NCBI GenBank assembly: GCA_033807775.1
Contig: CM066320.1
Coordinates: 182,143,784-182,207,783, forward strand
Length of the DNA stretch: 64,000 bases
Reading direction: 5' to 3'
From: Saussurea involucrata
Taxonomy: Eukaryota > Streptophyta > Magnoliopsida > Asterales > Asteraceae
The position numbers and the translations under genes are program-made. Below, one piece after another: positions 1-12,409 of this stretch; position 1 is the first letter of the stretch, and every line of letters starts with the position of its first letter. The notes below the pieces were generated by a model, which was given only the letters and a program-made list of their open reading frames with translations, had not been told where the DNA came from and did not search any database.

Positions 1-622
1 GATCCTAGTTTGCTTTAATAGACCATATTGGCCTTTAATTGATCATCTGGGATTCAATGTACCGTTGTACGCTTAATAGATCGTTATGGGCTTTAATGGG
101 ACGTATTGGGCTTTAATGAATCGTATCGGGCTTTAATTGACCATTATGGCTTATGGAATGGTTTTAGCTTTAATGGACCGTATTGGGTTGCCAAATGGAT
201 TTGACAAGGGTTTATTGGATCCAAATGGTCGTTAACGAGTCCAACGGGGGTTTATTGGATCCAAATGACCGTTAATGGATCATATTGGGGTTTCAGTAAT
301 CTACTAGGTGTTTAGTCAACTCAATTGAACTTTAATGGGTTTATGGAATGGTTTGGGCTTTAATGGACCGTATTGGGCCTTTATGAATCGTATTGTGCTT
401 TAATGGACCGTATTGGACTTTAATGGATCGTATTGTGCTTTAATTGATCATTTTGCGCTTTAATGGACCGTTATGAGCTTTAATGAAACCGTATTGGGCT
501 TTAATAGACCGTTATGGGCCTCAATGGACCATTCCGGGCTTTAATATACCATTTCGAGCTTTAATTGACCGTTTTCGGCTTTAATGGACCGTTTTCGGCT
601 TTAATGGACCGTTTCGGGCTTT
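1..622. repeat. Degenerate 20-bp minisatellite
   Basis: About 30 imperfect copies of a 20-bp unit close to ctttaatggaccgtattggg follow one another. The third quarter of the unit varies (gaccgtatt, gatcgtatt, gaccgttat), and the last copies end in gtttcgggc. No ORF crosses the block. It ends abruptly in AT-rich DNA at about 622. It may be a free minisatellite or the subterminal repeat zone of the neighbouring CACTA element. The window edge hides its left limit. Confidence 0.8.
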
Positions 623-925
623 AACCGTATAATAATAATGTTAATATATAATAATAATAATAATATATAAATAAATAATATAATATTAATAATAATTAAT
701 ATTAATATTAATAAATAATATTAAATATATATTAATAATGTAATAATAGTAATAATAAATAAATAAATAGTATTAATAATAATGTCAAATAAATAAATAG
801 TATTAATAATAATGTCAAATAAATAAATAATATTAATAATAATAATAATAATAATAATATATATATATATATTAATAATATGTTATTAATAATAATAATA
901 TATATCAAAAATTAACGTATACATA
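623..925. repeat. AT-rich (TAA/TTA)n and (TA)n microsatellite
   Basis: About 300 bp of nearly pure A/T made of taa, tta and ata triplets, with one 26-bp block (about 780-832) repeated almost exactly and a (TA)n run at 857-872. Nothing coding is visible. Confidence 0.85.
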
Positions 926-1529
926 TTAGAAAGGCGGGGAATGAAATTTTGTAGAGGGGGAAAGAATTTTTTTTCCATTTCGGCGGCACATTCCGTCGGA
1001 ATTTCCGCCGGAATCATTTTAAGGGTTTTAACCCTTCTTCTCTTCCTTTGTTTTCTTCCAGCCGCAAACGACGCACAAACGAAATCACCACACCCAAACC
1101 CTTCTCTGCGCGCTGCTCGAACGATTCCACCGCAAACGACGCACCGCCGGCGAACACCCGACGAACGCCACCGGATTTTAGGCGCCGGACCGCCGTCGTC
1201 ACCTCTCTCATCTCGTCTCCGACTCCCACCTCTTTCTCCAACCGATTTCTACACATTTGGGTAAAAATTTTGTTTTTTTTCCTCAAAAATTCCAATGTAT
1301 GTATGTATGTATTTGGTTTGATTTCTGAATTTGGGTTTGTTTTTAATTTGGAATCACGGTTTTGATTTTAGACTTAGAATTTTATAGAATATGTGTTTAT
1401 CTCGGAATCTGAAATTGTTTCAATTTTTGGGTCTGCTTTATAGTTTCTGTTCTGTTAAATTCACACTACTGCCATGCCTTTTTTTTCCTTTACAGTTTCC
1501 ACGTTAAATATTGGCATCAGGTTATTATT

Positions 1530-2291
1530 ATGGTTCTTTTTGTCACTCGGCCCGACCCCTCAATCGACCATCTGAAAGTTTTGGCACAAGGACCTCTCCG
1601 TTGGGCTTGGACACACCCAGGTTTTTTTGTAAATGGTTACAAGTTCCACACCCAGTCTCATGGTAGGAATCGCATCACACATAACAGTGGAGTTTGCGTG
1701 AGAGGCTCTTGTTACTCGGAGTTTGATGCAGACTACTATGGATTGTTGGATGAAGTGTTAGAGATAGAATATCATTCGAGATTCGGTCGTTGTGTTGTCC
1801 CAATATTCAAATGCACATGGTTTGATACAGTTAACGGGGTCCGAGTTCACCCAAAACATAATCTCGTTGATGTCAAACACAGATCAAGACTTCGTTCAGA
1901 CGACCCTTTTATCCTCGCATCGCAATCTGAACAAGTCTATTATGTGCCATATCCATCGAAGGAATTAAAAGATTGGTGGTCTGTGGTGAAGACAAAACCT
2001 AGAGGGGTCTATGACTTGGCATCAAGTACACTTGAAGTACCGGCAGGTGAAAATGTGGATGGGGAACAATTTTTTCAAGAAAATGATAGAATCGCACCCA
2101 CAGTTGGAAACGAAGACGTGGAAGAACCCATCCGTCTTAACACGGTTGGAGAGGGCATCGAAATTGCAAATGACGGTCACGACTTCTGGCATGTTGACGA
2201 GAGTGGTGACGAAGAGGACGAGTTCCAAGACTCGGGTAGTGACTCTGACGAAGAAGAACCTGACTTCTCTGATCACTCATCTGATGAATAA
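1530..2291 (+). CDS. CACTA-associated protein with DUF4216 domain
   Basis: An open frame of 253 codons. Residues about 25-150 match the DUF4216 pattern found in CACTA transposon proteins: FVNGYKFHT, NSGVCVRG, YYGLLDEVLEIEY, an FKCTWFD core and a DPFILASQ-EQVYYV block. The last 40 residues are strongly acidic (Asp/Glu/Ser), usual for the C-terminus of these proteins. In full-length elements DUF4216 usually follows the transposase domains in a larger protein; here the transposase part is missing, so this is a short derivative or a separate last exon. A possible 5' UTR intron runs from a gtaaaa donor near 1260 to an atcag acceptor at 1520, just before the ATG. Function beyond transposon association is unknown. 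Confidence 0.75.
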   Translation: MVLFVTRPDPSIDHLKVLAQGPLRWAWTHPGFFVNGYKFHTQSHGRNRITHNSGVCVRGSCYSEFDADYYGLLDEVLEIEYHSRFGRCVVPIFKCTWFDTVNGVRVHPKHNLVDVKHRSRLRSDDPFILASQSEQVYYVPYPSKELKDWWSVVKTKPRGVYDLASSTLEVPAGENVDGEQFFQENDRIAPTVGNEDVEEPIRLNTVGEGIEIANDGHDFWHVDESGDEEDEFQDSGSDSDEEEPDFSDHSSDE

Positions 2292-2298
2292 ATACTAT

Positions 2299-2497
2299 GT
2301 TAATCTTAGACTTAGTAAACTTTGTCTAATTATTTCCATGTTTTGCTATCTGTTAATCTTAGACTTAGTAAACTTTGTCTAATTGTTTCCATGTTTTGTT
2401 ATCTGTTAATCTTACACTTAGTAAACTTTGTCTAATTGTTTCCATGTTTTGTTATCTGTTAATCTTAGACTTAGTAAACTTTGTCTAATTGTGTTGT
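2299..2497. repeat. 53-bp tandem repeat, about 3.7 copies
   Basis: Copies start at 2299, 2352, 2405 and 2458 with an exact 53-bp period and only a few substitutions. Each begins gttaatctta. The array lies in the spacer between the DUF4216 stop codon and the first exon of the Transposase_24 gene. Confidence 0.92.
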
Positions 2498-2543
2498 AAA
2501 CTTGAATTACTGTTCTATGTTTTCTAACGTTGCTTTGTAGACA

Positions 2544-3572
2544 ATGCCGCGTACCCCGGCATCCGGCCGAGCTACTCCTAGCCGAGGTACCGGCGGAGCC
2601 TCTAGTAGCGGCTCAGCACATCCAGAGGAGTCTAGATGTCAGAACCGTGCCAGTGGTATTCCACAGGTCCCGGAGCCGTCGCAGAGGACGAGGATTGCAC
2701 CACGCTCTGAGGAGTCAATGGAGTAAATTCATTTCTATTAACTTTTTGATCAAGTTAATTGTTCCTTATATCGATATTAATTCATTTCATTATGTAGGTT
2801 TAATGATTCCCAAATAAGCCGAGCTGCGACGAACATCAATCAGCTATACTTTATCGGGGGACATCGCAGTTGGTCCCACATCCCTCTTTCTTCTCGCAAC
2901 CAAATGTTTGAGCGTTTCCAGGTTCGTGGTGTATATTTAAGTAATTAATTCCTTGGTAGTATTCTTGTAAACTTAAAAATAACTAAACATGTATGTTCAT
3001 CAATACTACACATGGGACCCGGCGTTGGATGCTCGGATTCGTCAAATATGGGAGAAGAAATGTGGGAAATCCTACAACGACAATCTTTCAAGCGCACGAC
3101 GTAGAGCCGCCAGTTTGAGCAACGAAAATGGTCGGCCTTATGACGAAGATGACCTGAATAGAGATATGGACTTGCTGCGCCCCTACAATCCCAACTGGTT
3201 AGATGCGAATCAGTGGAATGTAATGATCAATGTATGGAACAACGATCGTTGGAAGTCGATTTCAGTGGGGGCGCGTTCGAACCGAATGACAGAGATTGAT
3301 GGTGAAATATCGAAGCACACAAATGGATCGATCTCTAGCGGGGAGACAGCTGCAAGATTGGTATGACCTTCATATGTTATTATTAACCAATTGCGTTACT
3401 AGTTTGTTGGTTGCTTAACATGTTATAATTCGCCTATGTTTGTATTATTTGATTTTTGCAGACGAGAGCAAAAGGAGGCGTGCCACCGTCGGGTATTGAG
3501 CTCTTCGACCATACCCATAAGAAGCGGCGATCGGGAACTGATAGCACATCTTCCGAATCCGGGGAGTATGTG
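2544..3572 (+). pseudogene. Transposase_24 (Ptta/En/Spm) gene, 5' exons, cut by a retroelement
   Basis: The start codon at 2544 follows an acceptor (ctttgtag). Exon 1 is a Ser/Pro/Arg-rich N-terminus and ends at a gtaaat donor near 2724. Exon 2 (about 2798-2921) encodes the SWSHIPLSSRNQMF block. Exon 3 (about 2989-3360) encodes WDPALDARIRQIWEKK, the WNVMINVWN core and a GEISKHTNGSIS block typical of Transposase_24. Exon 4 starts after a tttttgcag acceptor near 3462 and encodes a basic tail. The frame is open in this copy up to 3572, where a retroelement LTR begins. The remaining exons lie at 13607-14506. This protein family accompanies CACTA transposases; its exact role is not established. 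Confidence 0.75.
2866..3572 (+). repeat. Direct repeat B (copy 1): CACTA flank left of the insertion
   Basis: These 707 bp recur at 12901-13606 with about ten substitutions and a 1-bp deletion. Copy 1 ends at the retroelement LTR; copy 2 runs on into further CACTA sequence. Confidence 0.93.
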
Positions 3573-4780
3573 TGATAACTTCGTTATCTGACGGGTTTTT
3601 ACCCTCCAAATCATACGTTTGCGGCTTGTCTTGAAGTAAGAATTGGCATTTCGGACTAATATTTCGTGCAAGTGTTATGCAATCATACATGGTGTCAATT
3701 GGAAGGAGAAATGCTTAATTAGACTCCATTTGGACACCTCGGGTGAAGGAAGCGTCGAACCAAGTGAACGAGCGAAGAAAACGGAAAAATTGGGTTGTGC
3801 TATTGTGCCAGGCGATAGTGACATTGTCACAATCGCTCAAAGTGTACCGCGGCTTTTTTGGAAGCTGGCGATTGTGCCATGGAGATTGTGACTATGTCAT
3901 TATCGCTTGGCACAATAGCCGTCGGGGAGCTGGGCTATAAAAAGCTGCAGAATCTTAAATTTTAGGGTTATCTCGGGATTGCTGGAGGCTACACTTCTAG
4001 GGGAGCTGTTAGAACCGTTTTTTAGAGACAAAGAAGACCTTGCACTGATATTGAAGGTGGAGACTCAATTTGGAGCTATAAATTGGTAGTGTGTATCAAT
4101 CTTGAGGGAGTTTCTTCATTTCCATAGTATTTGTTGAGAAACAATGTTCTTGGGTGTTGTTATCTTCTTCTCTTTGATGTTATTTGCTACGAGTAACATG
4201 AGCTAAACATTTTGAGGTTGGGGGAAAGATGGATTTTGGATTTCTACCGTTAAATATATGAGTATTGCATTAATTTAGTCATTGCACTTATTGGTTGAAG
4301 TTTATCTTGCTTGTTCTTATTGTTGTGAGATTGGCCTTCTTACTCATCTTTTAGTTGTATTTCCTTTTGAGAAATTGGTTTTATAACTTGTTAAAAGCTA
4401 GATAAACCTAGGGTGAGATATTGGATAGAGATATACCAAGTAAACCCTAGTTTGTGTATTGTGGTTCTTATGCTTAATGAGTTGAGTGTTTATGTTTATT
4501 GGTTGAGAGACTTTAATATACATTACATGATGCAGACCTTGTCGCCCCACCGGCAGACATTTGCAGGAAGACCTACAATTCTTTTTGCTCACGACACGGG
4601 TTCCCTAATGTCACTGATGGGGGTCGTTATCGGAACAGATCTCAACGAGCAGCTCAGGCCCAGCATCAAGCGGCACCACCGCAGCAGCAGCCACGACCAC
4701 CGCGCCAGCCACGACAGCAAGCACCACCACCAGCTGATATTCTTGCGGTAGATTCGGAGGGTTGCATAAACCGTCTATCA
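3573..4780 (+). repeat. Athila-type 5' LTR
   Basis: It starts TGATAAC at the junction with CACTA DNA and ends ..TATCA seven bases before the PBS. A TATA box (tataaaaa) lies at 3936-3943, and upstream is an imperfect 25-bp palindrome at 3812-3836 built on GTGACA/TGTCAC. From 4533 on it is 99% identical to 12348-12595, but 3573-4532 has no close match elsewhere in the window. Either this LTR or the downstream region is therefore recombinant. Confidence 0.65.
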
Positions 4781-5088
4781 AGTTTTTGGCGCCGTTGCCG
4801 GAGAACTATTTGTAGTGTTAATATCACTACCGGTTATAGCGCTGCTAGATTGGACACCATTCGTTTATTTAATTATTCTTTGTCGCTCACTATTCTATTG
4901 GTTTGTTTTCAGGCACTCTCTATAGTGTATGCCAAGAAGACGCAACCGCGGAAGAGCGCAAGTGCCTTTAGATCCTGATATCGAACGTACACTTCGACAA
5001 AGGAGAAGAGAGCGTGAGCAAAACATGGCGGATAATCGACCGCTAAGGGATTTTGCAATCCCCACTTATGATGTGAACCGACAAGGCA
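4533..5088 (+). repeat. Direct repeat A (copy 1): LTR end, PBS and gag start
   Basis: These 556 bp recur without gaps at 12348-12903, with about five substitutions. The block spans the last 248 bp before the PBS, the PBS, the leader and the first 53 gag codons. Confidence 0.93.
4787..4804 (+). other. Primer-binding site, tRNA-Asp type
   Basis: tggcgccgttgccggaga matches the Athila/Tat PBS (complement of the 3' end of tRNA-Asp) with one difference, A for G, near its right end. It lies six bases after the LTR end. Confidence 0.85.
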
Positions 5089-8000
5089 TCCGCCCACCAA
5101 ATACGGCGGAAAATTTCGAAATCAAGCCGGCCATCATAAATATGGTTCAACAAGAACAATTTTGCGGGTTACCCTCCGAAGACCCGGTAGCTCACCTCGA
5201 TAGGTTCACCGAAATTCTTGGCACATTTAAGTTGAACGGGTTAACAAATGAAGTCGTTCGTCTTAAATTGTTTCCATTCACCTTGAGGGATCGAGCCAAG
5301 TCGTGGGAAAAGAGTATTCCCGCCGGACAAATCACTACTTGGGATGAATTAGTGAAGGCATTTCTGACAAAATTCTTTCCTCCCGGCCGTACCGCACGGT
5401 TGAGAGCGGAGATCACACAGTTCCAGCAGATGGACCAAGAATCACTATATGATGCTTGGGAAAGGTATAGGGAGCTGCTCCGGAAGTTCCCTCACCATGG
5501 TTTCCAATCATAGCTTGTCGTCGAAATGTTCTACAATGCACTCACCCCGCATTACAAGGGTATTGTCGATTCTACGGCGGGAGGTGCACTTATGGCCAGA
5601 CCTCACGACGACGCATACGCCTTAATCTGTGAAATGGCCGATAACAACTATCAATGGCACTCCGAGAGAAATAACCACTCCCGAAGGCCAATTAGGTCAA
5701 CTTCACAAGATACATCCGAAATCGCGACCTTGAAGGCTCAAGTTACCGGATTAACAAACCAATTGCGGGGTATGTCGGTGAGAGCGATTGGTACCCCAAA
5801 GTGTCAAATTTGTGGTGAACTTCACCAAACCGAAGAATTCCGATTTGTTGCATCCTTGGACGACAACAATGTTGAACAAGTTAATTACATGCAAAATCGC
5901 CCAAACCGACAACCCAACGACCCTTTCTCCAACACATACAATCCGGGTTGGAGGAATCATCCCAACTTTTCTTGGTCCAACCAAACGGACCAACAAGGGG
6001 GTGACGCGGGTCGGAAACAACAACAACAAGGTCAATCACAACAACAATTTGCTCCATCTCGAAATTTTAGACCTCCCGGTTTCCAAAACCAAGGAAATCA
6101 AAACATGAGACATAATGGGGAGGGATCGTCAAATGAAAAGAAATCGGGTTTGGAGGAAATGATGATGAAATGCTTATCAAAGATGGACACGGTTATGCAA
6201 GGTCATGAGCAAAATACCGCCGCCATCAAAGCGGTTGTCGAAGGCAAGGAGCAAAATACGATTGCTATCCGAAATATTGAACGTCAGCTTAGTCAAATGG
6301 CCCATGCACAATCATCAAGAAACCAAGGCGACTTGCCTAGCCAACCCGAGAAAAATCCTCGAGAACAATGCAAAGCCATTACGCTAAGAAGTGGAAAGTC
6401 GTTGATCAAGGACCCGACAAGAGATGACATGGGTCCCGAGGAAGAAGAAGTGCCACCAACGCAAGAGCCCGATCTCGTGGAAGTAGAGGTTGAAGATGTT
6501 GTGGAAACATCCAAGAAGACACAAGAGGCACCGTCACCATCCAAACCGGTCGTGAAAGCTTACAAGCCACCGATACCATTCCCAAACCGTCTTAAGGAAT
6601 ACAAGGACCAACAACAATTTGCTAAGTTCTTGGACGTTTTCAAGAAGTTACAAATCAACATTCCTTTTGCGGATGCTTTAGCTCAAATGCCGTCATATGC
6701 CAAGTTCTTGAAGGATATTTTGTCCAATAAAAGGAAGATTGAAGAACACGCTACCGTAGCACTCACCGAAGAGTGTAGTGCCATCATCCAAAACAAACTT
6801 CCACCCAAGCTTAAAGATCCAGGGAGTTTCACTATCCCTATTCAAATTGGTGATTTTGAGTTTGGTAAAGCTTTATGTGATTTAGGTGCAAGCATTAACC
6901 TTATGCCATTATCTATTTTCAGGAAACTCGGTCTTGGAGAAATCAAATCCACAAGGGTTACTCTACAACTTGCGGACCGATCGATAAAGCACCCACACGG
7001 AATAATTGAAGACGTCCTAACCAAGGTCGGAAAGTTCTACTTCCCCGTAGACTTTGTGGTCTTGGATATGGAAGAAGACGTCGATGTACCTCTCATTCTA
7101 GGGAGACCGTTCCTAGCAACCGGGGGTGCGTTAATCGATGTCAAAGGGGGTAAATTGACCCTTCGTGTGGGAGATGAGGAAGCGGTCTTCAATGTGTTCA
7201 ATTGTGCTAGAAGCCAAAGCGACATGAATGCATGCTTTAGTGTGGACGTTGTGGATGAAGCGGTAAAGGAGGTTTTTGAGCAAGAATCTACCGATGACGA
7301 GCTCGGTAACGTGTTGACTAATGGTCTCTTTGAAGAAGACTGTGATGAGAGCGAAAGAAAAGAATGTGTAATGCAATTGGGAGCAACACCCTTCCAGAAA
7401 TTTTCAAGGCACCAACAATTCGAAGACTTGGGGCCTAAAAATGCTAAACCCCAACCGTCGACGGAAGTGCCTCCGCAACTCGAGCTTAAGCCATTACCCT
7501 CTCATTTAGAGTACGCTTACTTAGGGGCAAACTCTACATTGCCCGTGATCATATCATCACATCTAAGTAAGTTGGAAAAAGAGAAGCTACTAAGAGTGTT
7601 AAGGGAGCACCAATCCGCCATCGGGTGGACAATCGCCGACCTGAAGGGGTTAAGCCCTTCCTTTTGCATGCACCGGATCAATATGGAGGATGGGTTTAAG
7701 CCATCCATTGAGCATCAAAGGAGGTTAAACCCCAATATGAAAGAAGTGGTACGAAAGGAAGTGATGAAGTTACTTGACGCGGGCATTATTTATTCGATTT
7801 CCGATAGTCCTTGGACTAGCCCCGTTCAAGTGGTTCCCAAGAAAGGTGGGGTAACGGTAGTGAAAAACGACAAGAACGAATTAATTCCAACAAGAACCGT
7901 TACCGGTTGGAGAGTGTGCATTGATTATCGCAAACTTAACAACGCCACTAGAAAAGATCATTTTCCTCTACCATTCATCGATCAAATGTTGGAGAGATTG

Positions 8001-10372
8001 GCCGGGCACGCCTACTATTGTTTCCTTGATGGCTATTCGGGATATAACCAAATCCCAATTGCCCCCGAAGATCAAGAGAAGACAACGTTCACTTGCCCAT
8101 ATGGCACTTTTGCCTATCGGCGTATGCCTTTCGGATTGTGCAACGCTCCCGCCACATTTCAACGTTGCATGATGGCTATCTTCTCCGACATGATAGAGAA
8201 AACAATGGAGATATTCATGGATGACTTTTCTATTTTTGGGGATTCTTATGATGTGTGCTTGGAAAATCTCAAAGTGGTCCTCAAGAGATGTCAAGAGACC
8301 GATCTAGTCTTGAATTGGGAGAAGTGTCACTTCATGGTGACGGAAGGTATTGTGTTGGGCCACAAGGTGTCGTCTAAGGGCATTGAAGTTGACAAGGCAA
8401 AAGTTGAAGTGATTGAGAAACTTCCATATCCCACTTCCGTGAAAGGGATCCGTAGCTTCTTGGGTCATGCGGGGTTCTACCGGCGGTTCATCAAGGATTT
8501 CTCCAAGATTGCCAAACCCCTCTCCGAGTTGCTATTAAAAGATGCCAAGTTTGACTTCACCGAGAATTGTGAAATAGCCTATGATAGGCTAAAGAAAGAA
8601 CTCACATCCGCACCGATTCTTACCGCACCGGATTGGACTCTACCCTTCGAAGTCATGTGTGATGCTAGTGACTTGGCCGTGGGGGCTGTTTTGGGCCAAC
8701 GAAAGGACAAGAAACTCCATGCAATATACTACGCTAGCAAAACCTTGGACGAGGCACAAGTCAATTATGCCACTACGGAAAAGGAGTTGCTAGCGGTTGT
8801 ATTTGCATGTGAAAAATTCAGATCATATCTTGTTGGGTCTAAAGTCATTGTTTACACGGATCATTCCGCACTTAAATATCTTATGTCCAAGAAAGATGCA
8901 AAACCTAGACTAATCCGCTGGATTTTACTTTTGCAGGAATTTGATATCGAGATCGTGGATAAGAAGGGCACGGAGAACCTCGTGGCGGACCACCTATCCC
9001 GGCTAGAGGGAAGGAAACAAGAGGACGCCATCCCAATCAATGAATCCTTTCCGGATGAGCGATTATATGCCATTGGGGTAACCGACCCATGGTACGCGGA
9101 TGTGGTCAACTTTCTAGCAAGTGGTGTCACTCCTCATGGCCTAAGCTCACATCAAAGGCGGAAATTTTTTGCCGATGTGAAGTACTATTTTTGGGAGGAG
9201 CCATATCTCTATAAGCATTGTGGGGACGGGATGATTCGTCGTTGCGTGCCCGATGAAGAAAAATCGAATGTACTAAAGCATTGCCACTCTCTCGAGTGTG
9301 GCGGTCATTTTAGCACAGATCGCACCGCGTCTAAGGTCTTACAATCCGGCTTCTATTGGCCGACCTTGTTCAAAGACGCCCGGACCTTCATAGCTTATTG
9401 TGATCGATGCCAAAGAGTCGGAAAGATCTCAAAACGGAACGAAATGCCCATGAATATATTCATGGAGGTTGAGATCTTTGATGTGTGGGGCATCGACTTC
9501 ATGGGGCCATTCCCGCCGTCCTATAAGAACGAGTACATTTTGGTAGCAGTGGATTATGTGTCCAAGTGGGTCGAAGCAATCGCAACCCCCAAGAACGACT
9601 CAAAGGTGGTCATCAACTTTCTACGGAAGCATATCTTCTCTCGGTTTGGAGTTCCTAGAGCATTAGTGAGTGACGGAGGTAGTCACTTTTGTAATCGCTA
9701 TTTGGATGTCGTGCTGAAAAAGTACTCCGTCACACATCGAGTCACTACCCCTTATCACCCCCAAGCTAATGGGCTAGCCGAAGTGTCCAACCGAGAACTC
9801 AAACAAATATTGGAAAAGACGGTTAGTTCATCTAGAAAAGATTGGTCGGCAAAGCTCGATGATGCACTGTGGGCGTATCGTACAGCATTTAAACGCCCAT
9901 AGGCATGTCACCATACCGACTAATCTTCGGAAAATCATGTCATTTACCGGTGGAATTGGAGCACCGCGCTTATTGGGCAATCAAGGCCCTGAATTTCGAG
10001 CTAAATGCAGCGGGAAAGAAGCGAACATTGCAACTAAACGAGCTCGACGAAATCCGTCTAGAGGCATACGAGAATGCACGCATCTACAAGGAGCGGACCA
10101 AACGCTTTCATGATAAATTTATCGTGAACCGGACGTTCTATGAAGGTCAAAAGGTGTTATTGTTCAATTCTCGTCTCCAATTGTTTCCGGGTAAATTGAA
10201 GTCACGATGGTCTGGTCCATTCACGGTGGTAAAAGTCCACTCATACGGGGCCATCAAGCTAAAGGGGGATGACAGATAAGTATTCAAGGTCAACGGTCAA
10301 AGAGTGAAGCCGTATCTCGAAGGCGAGTCGATGCAAGTGAAAGACTCGATCCCATTATCCATACCGGCCTGA
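4929..10372 (+). pseudogene. Athila-type gag-pol polyprotein, near full length with three lesions
   Basis: One frame runs through gag (residues 1 to about 290; the GLPSEDPVAHLDRF capsid block), a degenerate zinc knuckle (CQICGELH, last Cys lost), protease (CDLGAS, Asp near residue 651), reverse transcriptase (FMDDFSIFGD near residue 1098), RNase H, and integrase with an HHCC finger and a DFMGP...SDGGSHF...E core. Lesions: an in-frame TAG at 5511-5513 where relatives have Trp; a 1-bp loss near 9893-9900 that shifts the frame before the integrase C-terminus; a TAA at 10277-10279. The frame then runs to a TGA at 10370-10372. There is no chromodomain. With so few lesions in 5.4 kb the copy is fairly young, but it cannot make a complete Pol. 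Confidence 0.9.
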
Positions 10373-10569
10373 GAATCGTCAAGGTCGTGCCACGACCCTA
10401 AATAAGGCGCTAGGTGGGAGGCAACCCACCAAGGTTAGTTGTATTTTTGTCTATACTTAGCTCGATTTTTGTTTGGCAATGCGTTTTCTCGTGAAAACCA
10501 GCCAAAATACCTCTATTTTTGTCCTAATATCTTTGTTGCAGCAAGCGTCACGCACCCCTCGAAGAAATT

Positions 10570-10841
10570 GTTCTCGGTACAAGGTGAGCTATAGTGCCCG
10601 CGGAAGTGACATTGTCACAACCGCGGTGTCACAATCGCTCAAGTCCAAGAATTCCCAATCCACAACCGCACCCAACCCAAGTCTCGGTACCGAACTCGCG
10701 ATTGTGCCATAGCGATAGTGCCAAGGCACAATCGCTGTGTCACTATCACCATATCCAACCCAAGTCTCGGTACCAAACTCGCGATAGTGACATAGTGATA
10801 GTGCCAGGGCACAATCGCCGGCGGGCTGTTTGCTTTAAAAA
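10570..10841 (+). promoter_or_regulatory. U3-like region with GCGATAGTG palindromes and a TATA-like box
   Basis: A 24-bp palindrome (10712-10735) and partial copies at 10604-10640 and 10781-10819 repeat the words gcgatagtg and cacaatcgc. A TATA-like tttaaaaac follows at 10833-10841. The layout (palindromes, gcacaat-gcc, then TATA) resembles 3800-3943 in the 5' LTR, although the sequences are otherwise diverged. It is therefore probably the promoter of a related but different LTR subfamily. The stretch 10373-10569 and the region 10842-11578 hold no ORF I can support; an intron-like acceptor (ccttgcag) sits at 11562-11569. Confidence 0.45.
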
Positions 10842-11578
10842 CCCTAGGCTGGCCCTTTTTGTCACTCACGCACACAACCAACATTTCACTAGGGGCGATT
10901 TTGGGAGCAGGGTGGCGTTTTGACACAGCTTTGGGGAGCCGATTTCTTGCCTTTACACTAACATAGTTCCATTTTTGCTATATCTTCTTGCAATTCCACC
11001 TCAATGTAAGTGTTCTTCATCTCTTTTTCATTTCTCCTCATCCCCATTGTTGAGATTTCAAGGTTTGGTCAAAAGTTCTTCCATGTTCATATATTTTGTG
11101 AAATTGTGCTACATTTTAGGTTTGGAGTTGTTTGCTTCTTGTGAATACATTCTTTAACTCTACATTGTTCTTCATTCACACAATTTCACCATGGATTGAA
11201 GCTAGGGCACACATTTTTTACTCTTATGCTAAAATGACTTACACATTGTGGGTTTTGGTTAATTGCTAGTTTAATTGAGCTTGTTGAGTTCTTGCACACT
11301 AGTACACTTAAATCCATCCTTTGTTTGAGTATTATCCTCTTGATGTCAAGTTGTGCCACACATGCTTAGTTGTGCTTGAATCGCAAATATCTCTCTTGCA
11401 TGTTGTGCTAGTGACCTATTTTACCCACTTGAGCTCTTGGATTATGTTTGTCATTGCTCTAATTTGGTATATCTGTTTTGACCTAATTTTTGTGTGGGTT
11501 AACCTTGATTATCCATTATCTTTTATAAACTTTTAGTCGTCGCTTAGCTATCCAAGTTTCCTTGCAGATATCCACACC

Positions 11579-12409
11579 ATGGTACGCAGCGCGCTTCTTG
11601 AGAGCCAGCGGCAAAGGCTGCGTGATGAACAGGAGGAGGCAGAGTTAGAGAACCTGGCTAGCTCCCGAAATAGCGCATATCAAACTCGGCTGGATCAAAC
11701 TGCCAGGCGTGGGTTCATCGTTGAAAGGGGGATCAACGTCACGGGACTTCAAACGACAACTATCCCGGCCACCATTGATGGGCGACATTGGGCTCATTTC
11801 ACTCATACCCGCGCACCATACCATCCGGGTCTAGTGCGTGAGTTCTATGCATCAATGGTCCCGGCTGTGTTTTGAAGCATGGGGCGTGTTTGGGTACAAG
11901 GGGTACAAGTGGAGATCACCGCCACTGCCATCAATGACTACCTCCAAACCCGGACACCTCCCAACGAGGACTACAACGAAGGATACCCCGTTGCTGCCGA
12001 TTACTACCCGGAGCTTAGTGTGATGGCTGTTGCACTTCGCCATGACCAGTCGAATGAGTGGGTACCTAGAACAACCGACCTATGCCATGGCGATCTCTTG
12101 CCCGACATGGATTTTTGGGCGGTATTCATATCACATAGCATCATTGCGTCCACTCATCGCACCAAGGTCACTATCGAGAACGCAAGATTGTTGCACGCCA
12201 TCCAGAGCGACGTGCCCATTGATGTTGGGCATTTTATTGTTCAGAGCATCTTCAAAACCGGGAGCAGTCCCAGTTGCCTTCTCGATTTTCCATGCCTCAT
12301 CACAGACTTTTGTAGGAGGGCAGGGATTGCGGCGGCTTTTGAGGAGACAGACCTTGTCGCCCCACCGGCAGACATTTGCAGGAAGACCTACAATTCTTTT
12401 TGCTCATGA
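11579..12409 (+). pseudogene. Athila env-like / putative plant transposon protein (PF20167-like)
   Basis: The ATG at 11580 follows an acceptor-like ccttgcag. The product has a polar N-terminus, a LVREFYASM motif, then ARLLHAIQS..IDVG and FPCLITDFCRRAGI blocks, which match the 'putative plant transposon protein' domain known from Athila env-like ORFs. No signal peptide or membrane segment is apparent. In-frame stops lie at 11873-11875 (TGA) and 12407-12409 (TGA). The second is a CpG-type C-to-T change, because the copy at 4533-5088 has CGA there. After that stop a Gln/Pro-rich reading frame continues to about 12590, right up to a PBS. Function of this family is unknown. Confidence 0.7.

Noticed and set aside
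941..1264. 107-codon ORF with a hydrophobic start resembling a signal peptide
   Set aside because: It overlaps two other frames of similar length in GC-rich DNA, the rest is low-complexity Arg/Pro/Thr, and it lies in the probable leader of the DUF4216 gene.
4413..4751. 112-codon ORF ending in His/Ser repeats (also 12030-12566)
   Set aside because: It is an off-frame reading of the Gln/Pro-rich env-like tail in repeat A.
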